This document shows positions 6,940 through 11,479 of a DNA stretch of 11,479 bases, one piece after another. A program made the translations under genes and the position numbers. Source of the DNA: Elusimicrobiota bacterium (GTDB taxonomy: Bacteria > Elusimicrobiota > Elusimicrobia > Elusimicrobiales > UBA9959); contig DNQL01000086.1 of assembly GCA_003500765.1 (NCBI GenBank), forward strand, positions 1 through 11,479, given 5' to 3'. Below the pieces are notes generated by a model that was not told the DNA's origin, searched no databases, and saw only the letters and a list, made by a program, of their open reading frames with translations. Within the stretch, counting starts at the first letter, position 1. Each line of letters opens with the position of its first letter.

Positions 6940-8067
6940 CTAGGGCCGGTCCTGGCCCTGCGGCTTGTTGATCTGATGGTAGGTGATCACGAGTGCGGCG
7001 ATCGAAGCTACGACCTGTTTGGGATAGACCTTGAGGTCCACTTCCCCGCTAAGGCCGTTGCGGTCTATGTTGAGGTAAATGCCGTTCTCGCGTATGTAGA
7101 ACGAGCCGTCGTCCATGAAGCGCTCGCGCATATCGAGCCGCACGGCGGTCCTGCCCTCCGGGGTGCCGGGGGTTTCCACGGTGCCCTCTATGCGGAAGTC
7201 GCCGGCCCATTCCTCCATGCGCAGGTCCGTGCGGCCGGCGCGCAGCTCGTAGCGGCGGGTGAAGAAGCCGCTCACCCGGCCCCACTGCCTGTCATTGTCG
7301 GTCTCGAGCTCGGCGTCGTACTCGCGGTCGAAGACTTTGCGCAGCCCCACGTCGATACGGGCCCAGGGGTCGCTGGCCTCCACTTCGTTCCAGATGCCGC
7401 CGCTGCGTATGGACATCCAGATGCGCTGGCCGTTCTGGACGGCCTTCCTGTCTTCCGGCTTGACGGTCGCGTCTATGCTCCTGGCGAGCAGGAGCGAGAC
7501 GACCGCGGCCACGGCCTGCTTGGGCGCGCGGTCCGGGTCGTAATTGCCGTTCACGGAGTTCCTGTCGGTGTAGAGGTTAAGCCCGGAACCGCTGACGGAC
7601 CAGGAATAGTCGTCGAAGCGGCGGTTCACGAAGGCGTTTATATAGGAGGTCTTGCCGTCGGCGCGCACGTTCCCGCTGATATTGCAGCTCGTCGAGTGGC
7701 AGTTCATCGTCACGTAGGAACCCGAGCCGGAATAGGTGTAGCTGTCCTGCCATTTCCGGATAGAGGCCCAGGCATAGTCGTTGTCCACGCGGTTGTTGAC
7801 GCTGAAGCTGTCGGTGAAATCCCTGCGTACGCGGGATTCGATGCGGGCGCCGTAGTCGCTGGCCTGCGCTTCCTTGACGTACTCGTTGTGGCGGACGCTC
7901 ATCCAGAGATGCTGGCTGGCGGCTTTTTCCGGCGCGGCGGCGGAGGCTTCGGGCGCCGCCGGGACTTCGGCCGCGGCGATGTCGGCGGACTTCATCGCGG
8001 GAAGCTCGAAAGCTCCCGCTCCGGGAATGAAAACGACCGAGAGTAGAGCGGTCAGGAACTTGTTCAC
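6940..8067 (-). CDS. Exported protein made of two diverged tandem domains, function unknown
   Basis: I do not recognise the family. The 375-residue protein has a signal peptide (about 1-19, likely cut after GAGA), an Ala/Pro-rich linker (28-50) and two copies of one domain at about 54-195 and 216-363. Matching elements occur in the same order: LWMSVR and IWMSIR, ASDYGARI and ASDPWARI, VDNDYAW and TDNDRQW, LYTDRNSVNG and LNIDRNGLSG, and PKQAVAAVVSLLLA and PKQVVASIAALVIT. Each copy looks beta-rich, with many aromatic/charged alternations, and ends in a hydrophobic helix-like segment that may be amphipathic or membrane-associated. Copy 1 alone has Cys123 and Cys128. The start is GTG at 8067, with AGGGGG about six bases upstream. 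The gene stands alone, with its own terminator, and is divergent from mntP across a palindromic site. Confidence 0.8.
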   Translation of the reverse strand: MNKFLTALLSVVFIPGAGAFELPAMKSADIAAAEVPAAPEASAAAPEKAASQHLWMSVRHNEYVKEAQASDYGARIESRVRRDFTDSFSVNNRVDNDYAWASIRKWQDSYTYSGSGSYVTMNCHSTSCNISGNVRADGKTSYINAFVNRRFDDYSWSVSGSGLNLYTDRNSVNGNYDPDRAPKQAVAAVVSLLLARSIDATVKPEDRKAVQNGQRIWMSIRSGGIWNEVEASDPWARIDVGLRKVFDREYDAELETDNDRQWGRVSGFFTRRYELRAGRTDLRMEEWAGDFRIEGTVETPGTPEGRTAVRLDMRERFMDDGSFYIRENGIYLNIDRNGLSGEVDLKVYPKQVVASIAALVITYHQINKPQGQDRP

Positions 8068-8089
8068 TGGGTACCCCCTGCGCGAACTA

Positions 8090-8107
8090 ATTTACCGTAC
8101 GGTAAAT
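8090..8107. promoter_or_regulatory. Perfect 18-bp palindrome, candidate operator
   Basis: ATTTACCGTACGGTAAAT is identical on both strands, centred between 8098 and 8099. It lies 23 bases before the GTG of the minus-strand exported protein and 88 bases before mntP. It has no T-run and no loop, so it looks like a dimeric repressor site rather than a terminator. TAAATT inside it (minus strand, 8094-8089) could be a -10 for the minus-strand gene, in which case a bound protein would block it. The regulator is unknown. Confidence 0.6.
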
Positions 8108-8182
8108 ATCTTAATAAAGAAAACCCTTTCTTGTAAGGGCCGGCGGGCCCAGCCGCTCTTAGGTCCAAAGACCTCCGTTTAC
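8108..8182 (+). promoter_or_regulatory. mntP upstream region with three small inverted repeats
   Basis: CCCTT/AAGGG (8124-8128 with 8135-8139) and GGGCC/GGCCC (8137-8141 with 8146-8150) are hairpins that share three Gs and so exclude one another. AGGTC-CAAA-GACCT (8161-8174) is a perfect five-base-arm repeat lying just upstream of the mntP -10 box, with TTAGGT (8159-8164) as a weak -35. I do not see the conserved core of the yybP-ykoY manganese riboswitch. The last repeat is the better operator candidate. Confidence 0.4.
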
Positions 8183-8188
8183 TATAAT
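8183..8188 (+). promoter_or_regulatory. Consensus -10 box of mntP (leaderless)
   Basis: TATAAT is followed by exactly six bases (TACCGC) and the ATG at 8195, so the predicted start site coincides with the first base of the gene. There is no SD between the box and the ATG. Confidence 0.65.
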
Positions 8189-8194
8189 TACCGC

Positions 8195-8770
8195 ATGCCC
8201 GTCACCGAGATGTTCCTTATCGCGCTGGCCTTATCGCTGGACGCGTTCGCGGTCGCCATAGCCAGCGGCGCCACGATGAAGAGGCTCGACGTTCCCAATG
8301 CGCTCAAGATGGGGCTGTTCTTCGGCGGCTTCCAGGCCCTGATGCCCGTTCTGGGCTGGCTGGCCGGCCGCGGCATGACGGACTATATCGAGAGGTTCGA
8401 CCACTGGCTGGCCTTCGGCCTGCTGGCGGCCGTGGGCGGCAAGATGATCTACGAGTCCCTGAAGATAAAGGAAGAGGAGGAATGCGGCGGAGAGAAGTCC
8501 TGCCCTTTCCACACCTGGACGCTGACCGTTCTGGCCGTGGCCACCAGCATAGACGCGCTGGCGGTGGGCCTGACCTTTTCTTTCATCAAGGTATCGATCG
8601 CGGCTCCCGTGCTGGTCATAGGGGCGGTGACCTTCATAATGTCGCTGGCGGGAGTGAGGCTGGGTTCGGCCGGCGGCCACTTTTTCGAGTACAGGATGGA
8701 GGCGGCCGGCGGCGTGCTGCTCATCCTTATCGGTCTCAAGATACTTTTCTCCCACCTCGGCGTTTTTTAA
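8195..8770 (+). CDS. mntP: MntP-type manganese efflux pump
   Basis: MntP exports Mn2+ across the cytoplasmic membrane and protects against manganese overload. The 191-residue length is normal for the family. It consists of two related halves, each starting with the signature: ALSLDAFAVAIASG with Asp16 and ATSIDALAVGLTFS with Asp120, corresponding to the functionally required aspartates of the E. coli protein (Asp16, Asp118). About six membrane helices are visible (about 5-25, 36-58, 70-88, 108-128, 133-155, 168-186). A hydrophilic loop with EEEE, Cys97 and Cys103 lies between the halves. The reading frame stays open further upstream, but the ATG at 8195 gives the correct N-terminus, and it starts directly after the promoter. 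The 3' end overlaps the convergent PAS gene by 35 bases; no terminator was seen. Confidence 0.93.
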   Translation: MPVTEMFLIALALSLDAFAVAIASGATMKRLDVPNALKMGLFFGGFQALMPVLGWLAGRGMTDYIERFDHWLAFGLLAAVGGKMIYESLKIKEEEECGGEKSCPFHTWTLTVLAVATSIDALAVGLTFSFIKVSIAAPVLVIGAVTFIMSLAGVRLGSAGGHFFEYRMEAAGGVLLILIGLKILFSHLGVF

Positions 8771-9803
8771 GTCCGGAGGCCGATTTCTTTCCGGCGGGCC
8801 TGTAAAGCTCGCGGGCGCAGGAATCGCAGAGGCCGTGGCTGAAGCTGGCCCCTGCGTGCTCCTGGAAATAATTCTCGAATTTTTCCCAGAAGCCGCTGCC
8901 CCCTTTTATCTTCTTGCAGCCCGAGCATACCGTAAGCATTTTCCCCAGCTGCCCGAGTTCTTTCCTGGATTCTTCCAGTTCCTTCATGCCGCTGATATCG
9001 GAGATGAAGCCCTCCAGGAAAAGGGTCTTTCCGGCCGAAGAAAGCACCGGGGCGCCGTGTTCAACCACCCATTTTTCGTCGCCGGCGGCGGTGATTATCC
9101 TGTATTCGATCCGGAAAGGCTTCCCGCCGGCCGCGCTCCTGGATATCTCGTGGCGCACCAGCGCCCTGTCGGAAGGGTGAATTATGTCGTCGTAGGAGAG
9201 GCGAGAGTTCATCAGGATCTCCTCCGGCCTGTATCCGGTCAGGGCCCTGCAGCCCGCGCTGGCGTAGAGCATGGTCCAGGAGGCGTCGTTGCGGCAGCGG
9301 TAGACCATCCCGGGCAGGCCGGCTATCATCACTTCCAGCATGCGGCTCTTCTCTTCGGCCCGGTCCCGCTCTTTAAGGAGCTCCGTGATGTCTACCATTG
9401 CTCCTATGATCCCGCCCGTCCCGCCGCCAGCCGCCCTCACCGCCGTTTTTTCGTAGATGACGTCCCGCGGCAGCCCCTTGGCGTCCGAAACCTGCCACTG
9501 GTAGGTCTGCCGTCCGCCCTTCCGGGAGAGTTCCCGGTCCATCTGGTCGTATTTTACGGCCAGCGACTCGGGAGCTATATCGTAGACCGTGCGGCCGGTC
9601 AATTTCCGCGTGGAGAGCCCGGTGAACCTGGAAAAAGCGGTGTTGCAGCCGAGGTATCTCATGTCGGCGTCTTTAAGGAATATGGGCACGGGGATTGCGT
9701 CGAGCACCTGCTGGATACAGCGGCGGCAGTGAGGACCGCCGGAATAGGCTTCGATGGGATCTCCGGGCCTCTTTTGGGCCCCGGGCTCTTTTTTGATCTT
9801 CAT
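8736..9803 (-). CDS. PAS-PAS signalling protein with C-terminal four-cysteine zinc-knuckle domain
   Basis: The 355-residue cytoplasmic protein has no membrane segments. An N-terminal CRRC pair (Cys26, Cys29) precedes PAS domain 1 (about 30-145; [21 protein letters not shown] is typical of PAS). A short coiled linker leads to PAS domain 2 (about 156-276), which ends in a PAC-like [16 protein letters not shown]. The C-terminus has CSGCKKIK...FWEKFENYF...FSHGLCDSC with Cys293, Cys296, Cys326 and Cys329, a module often attached to PAS sensors and probably zinc-binding. There is no kinase, GGDEF, EAL or DNA-binding domain, so the output is unknown. I chose the ATG at 9803 because a G-run ending in GGAG lies just upstream; an ATG at 9830 adds nine residues but has no SD. 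The basic tail overlaps the end of mntP. Confidence 0.85.
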   Translation of the reverse strand: MKIKKEPGAQKRPGDPIEAYSGGPHCRRCIQQVLDAIPVPIFLKDADMRYLGCNTAFSRFTGLSTRKLTGRTVYDIAPESLAVKYDQMDRELSRKGGRQTYQWQVSDAKGLPRDVIYEKTAVRAAGGGTGGIIGAMVDITELLKERDRAEEKSRMLEVMIAGLPGMVYRCRNDASWTMLYASAGCRALTGYRPEEILMNSRLSYDDIIHPSDRALVRHEISRSAAGGKPFRIEYRIITAAGDEKWVVEHGAPVLSSAGKTLFLEGFISDISGMKELEESRKELGQLGKMLTVCSGCKKIKGGSGFWEKFENYFQEHAGASFSHGLCDSCARELYRPAGKKSASGLKKRRGGRKVS

Positions 9804-9874
9804 TGGCTCCCCCCCCGCTATTTCTATCATTTTGGCGGAAGGCGGGACAAGGGTTTTCTTCCCCGGTTTTTGAG

Positions 9875-9880
9875 TATAAT
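9875..9880 (+). promoter_or_regulatory. Consensus -10 box of msrB (leaderless)
   Basis: TATAAT is followed by six bases (CGGATC) and the ATG at 9887, the same arrangement as mntP, with no SD. On the minus strand TATACT (9878-9873) overlaps it and could be a -10 for the divergent PAS gene, so the two promoters may be mutually exclusive. Confidence 0.6.
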
Positions 9881-9886
9881 CGGATC

Positions 9887-10405
9887 ATGAGGACGATGCT
9901 GGCCGCCGCGGTTTTTCTGGGGCTTCTAACGGCCTGCGGCCGCGGCGCAGGGAGGGAAGATATGCCCGAAGATAAGAAAGGCGGCGATGTCCGCGGGGAG
10001 TTGTCTCCCGAGCGGCACAGGGTTATGAAACTCTGCGGCACCGAGCCGCCGTTCAGGAACGAGTACTGGGATAATAAAAAGCCCGGGCTCTATGTGGACC
10101 CGATAAGCGGCGAGCCTCTTTTCGCCTCCACGGATAAATTCGATTCCGGCTCCGGCTGGCCCAGCTTCACCAAGCCGATGAAGGACGGCGCCATCGAGGA
10201 GAGAACTGACGAGAGTCTCGGCATGGTCCGCACCGAGGTGCGTTCGAAGACCAGCGATTCCCATCTCGGCCATGTCTTCCCGGACGGCCCCGGCCCCGGA
10301 GGCCTGCGCTACTGCATAAACTCGGCGGCGCTGCGCTTCGTGCCGCTGGAAGACCTGGAGAAAGAGGGATACGGGGATTATCTGGAACTGTTCAAAAAGC
10401 GGTGA
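9887..10405 (+). CDS. msrB: Peptide-methionine (R)-S-oxide reductase MsrB, lipoprotein form
   Basis: MsrB reduces the R-epimer of methionine sulfoxide in proteins. The 172-residue protein begins with a lipoprotein signal peptide ending in LLTAC, giving lipidated Cys17, so it should act outside the cytoplasm on oxidised envelope proteins. The catalytic domain (about 38-170) shows [24 protein letters not shown] (Trp91), [11 protein letters not shown] (His126, His129) and the catalytic Cys143 in [11 protein letters not shown]. The two CxxC pairs that bind structural zinc in many MsrBs are absent ([12 protein letters not shown] at that place). Cys50, just before GTEPPF, is the only other cysteine of the mature domain and may be the resolving cysteine. 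The ATG at 9887 fits both the signal peptide and the promoter; the open frame further upstream is not used. The stop abuts that of the facing transporter gene. Confidence 0.93.
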   Translation: MRTMLAAAVFLGLLTACGRGAGREDMPEDKKGGDVRGELSPERHRVMKLCGTEPPFRNEYWDNKKPGLYVDPISGEPLFASTDKFDSGSGWPSFTKPMKDGAIEERTDESLGMVRTEVRSKTSDSHLGHVFPDGPGPGGLRYCINSAALRFVPLEDLEKEGYGDYLELFKKR

Positions 10406-11479
10406 TCAGATGAGTTCCTTGAGCCAACCTACGCGCCCGGCCGCTTCGGGGTCGGCGGAAAGGCGCTTGACGCTTTCCTTCATCTGCCACAGTTTCGAAA
10501 TGAACCAGGCGGCCGAGAGCAGCACCCATAGCCCCGCCAGCCGTACCGCGCCCGCGATCCCGATGTGTTCCGCGAGCCAGCCCAGGAAAAGGCTTCCCAG
10601 CGGAGCCAGTCCCACGAAGGTCAGCACGTAGAGGCTCATCACCCTGCCGCGCATATTGTCCGCCACCAGGCTCTGTATCAGCGTATTGCAGCCGACCGAT
10701 TGGCGCATCATCCCCGCCCCCGCCGCGACTAGCAGCAGGAAAGAGGCCGCCGGCACCGTTGAGAAAGAGAACGCTATGACCGAGGTACCGTAGAGCACGG
10801 AGGCCGAGCCTATCAGCGAGCCCATCCTTCTCGGCGAGCCCCGGCCGGCGAGGTGCAGCCCGCCGGTGAAAGCCCCGGCGCCGACGCAGGAGAGCAGCAG
10901 GCCCAGGGTTCCTGGCCCCCCTCCCAGCAGTTCGACGGCAGCCACCGGCATCAGGGTCATGAAAGGCATCACGACGGTGCTGACGCAGGCCAGCAGTATA
11001 AGCGGATTGCGTATGTGGTGATGCGTCCAGGCGTAACGCAGTCCCGCCTTCAGGGACTCCAGAACGGGCTCGCGGATGAGCCCGGCCCGGGAGGCGGGGC
11101 GGTCCGCGGAGATCTTCCAGAGCGCGGCTATGACGAAGGTGTAGGTGGCCGCGTTGAGCGCGAAGCACCAGCCGGGCCCCATCAGCCCTATCAGCACGCC
11201 GGCGGCGGCGGGGCCGGCGATGCGGGCCATATTGAACATCATGGAGTTGAGGGCCAGGGCGTTGGCGAGGTCCCGGCGGCCTACCAGCTCTACCACGAAA
11301 GACTGGCGTATCGGCATGTCGAAGGCCCCGATGCAGCCCGCGAAGCAGGCCAGCAGCGCGATATGCCAGACCTGCACGGCGCCGGATATCGTCAGCGCCG
11401 CCAGCAGCGAGGCCTGCAGCATGGCCAGGACCTGGGTTCCCATCAGGGCGCGGCGCTTGTCCCAGCGGTCGGCGTAGAC
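10406..11479 (-). CDS. Major facilitator superfamily exporter (MFS_3/EntS-like), 5' end beyond window
   Basis: 357 residues are visible; the frame is open to the right edge, so about 50-60 N-terminal residues with the first two helices are missing. The visible part starts at the helix 2-3 loop motif A (ADRWDKRR). It then shows the hallmark of the MFS_3 exporter group: DMPIRQSFV, LVGRRDLANALALNS and FNMARIAGPAAAG (about residues 54-94). Roughly ten hydrophobic segments follow, with a central loop (about 128-160) and a basic cytoplasmic tail. Such proteins export drugs or siderophores by proton antiport; the substrate cannot be read here. An ATG at 11443 is internal, because strong family similarity continues upstream of it. 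The stop codon abuts that of msrB with no gap, and no terminator lies between them. Confidence 0.88.
   Translation of the reverse strand, partial: VYADRWDKRRALMGTQVLAMLQASLLAALTISGAVQVWHIALLACFAGCIGAFDMPIRQSFVVELVGRRDLANALALNSMMFNMARIAGPAAAGVLIGLMGPGWCFALNAATYTFVIAALWKISADRPASRAGLIREPVLESLKAGLRYAWTHHHIRNPLILLACVSTVVMPFMTLMPVAAVELLGGGPGTLGLLLSCVGAGAFTGGLHLAGRGSPRRMGSLIGSASVLYGTSVIAFSFSTVPAASFLLLVAAGAGMMRQSVGCNTLIQSLVADNMRGRVMSLYVLTFVGLAPLGSLFLGWLAEHIGIAGAVRLAGLWVLLSAAWFISKLWQMKESVKRLSADPEAAGRVGWLKELI

Noticed and set aside
6880..8046. 388-codon open frame on the plus strand
   Set aside because: It is antisense to the duplicated-domain exported protein and starts inside a terminator. The minus-strand protein has a signal peptide and internal repeat, which a chance frame would not show.
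7874..8194. Upstream extension of the mntP frame by 107 codons
   Set aside because: The extension crosses the divergent gene, the palindrome and the mntP promoter, and MntP proteins begin at the ATG at 8195.
8108..8194. yybP-ykoY manganese riboswitch
   Set aside because: Expected by context, but I could not find its conserved internal-loop sequences, and the promoter lies too close to the ATG. A covariance search would settle it.
9803..9886. Upstream extension of the msrB frame by 28 codons
   Set aside because: It crosses the -10 box and would bury the lipoprotein signal peptide, which begins at 9887.
8835..9890. 351-codon open frame on the plus strand
   Set aside because: It is antisense to the PAS protein, which has clear PAS and cysteine motifs; the composition is typical of a shadow frame.
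1..11479. CRISPR, tRNA, transposon or prophage signals
   Set aside because: No regularly spaced repeats, cloverleaf-like sequence, transposase motifs or terminal inverted repeats were seen; gene content and composition look uniformly chromosomal.

Overview
The window is about 11.5 kb of ordinary, densely packed bacterial chromosome. It is GC-rich, has short intergenic gaps, clear AGGAG-type ribosome binding sites, signal peptides and a lipobox. No mobile element, CRISPR array, tRNA or rRNA was seen. The mix of amino-acid fermentation genes of the L-lysine route, the paired uncharacterised families I recognise as TIGR03545/TIGR03546, and several orphan exported proteins suggests an anaerobic, diderm-type bacterium. 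Elusimicrobiota or a similar phylum is my guess from gene content only; the sequence does not prove it.

Left part (1-2773, minus strand): a tight four-gene operon reading right to left, atoD - atoA - kce - kdd, with gaps of 11 to 15 bases and each SD at or next to the preceding stop codon. Kdd oxidises L-erythro-3,5-diaminohexanoate to 3-keto-5-aminohexanoate. Kce cleaves that with acetyl-CoA to acetoacetate and 3-aminobutyryl-CoA. The AtoDA CoA-transferase can then reactivate acetoacetate at the expense of an acyl-CoA such as butyryl-CoA. This is the lower half of lysine fermentation. kdd runs off the left edge, and the aminomutases and the 3-aminobutyryl-CoA lyase are not in view.

Divergent from it (2870-4536, plus strand): mrp, a P-loop Fe-S carrier, is translationally coupled (ATGA) to an unrecognised exported protein with ten cysteines. 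A strong bidirectional hairpin terminator (4539-4570) ends this unit and the facing one.

Middle (4587-6861, minus strand): a two-gene unit of a small membrane protein (TIGR03546-like) followed by a large single-anchor protein (TIGR03545-like, with AsmA-like features), bounded on both sides by terminators. Next, 6940-8067 on the minus strand encodes an exported protein made of two diverged copies of one domain of about 145 residues.

Right part: mntP (manganese efflux, plus) and a PAS-PAS-zinc-knuckle signalling protein (minus) converge and overlap by 35 bases. msrB (lipoprotein methionine sulfoxide reductase, plus) and an MFS exporter (minus, cut by the right edge) converge with abutting stop codons.

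The most interesting signals are regulatory. Three genes (the TIGR03546-like gene, mntP and msrB) have a near-consensus -10 box exactly six bases before the ATG and no Shine-Dalgarno, which suggests leaderless mRNAs beside SD-led operons. The intergenic region before mntP also holds a perfect 18-bp palindrome, half of which recurs in front of the lysine operon, and a 14-bp inverted repeat inside the predicted mntP promoter. I did not find a convincing new multi-gene system; the best candidates for undescribed biology are the orphan exported proteins and the TIGR03545/46 pair.
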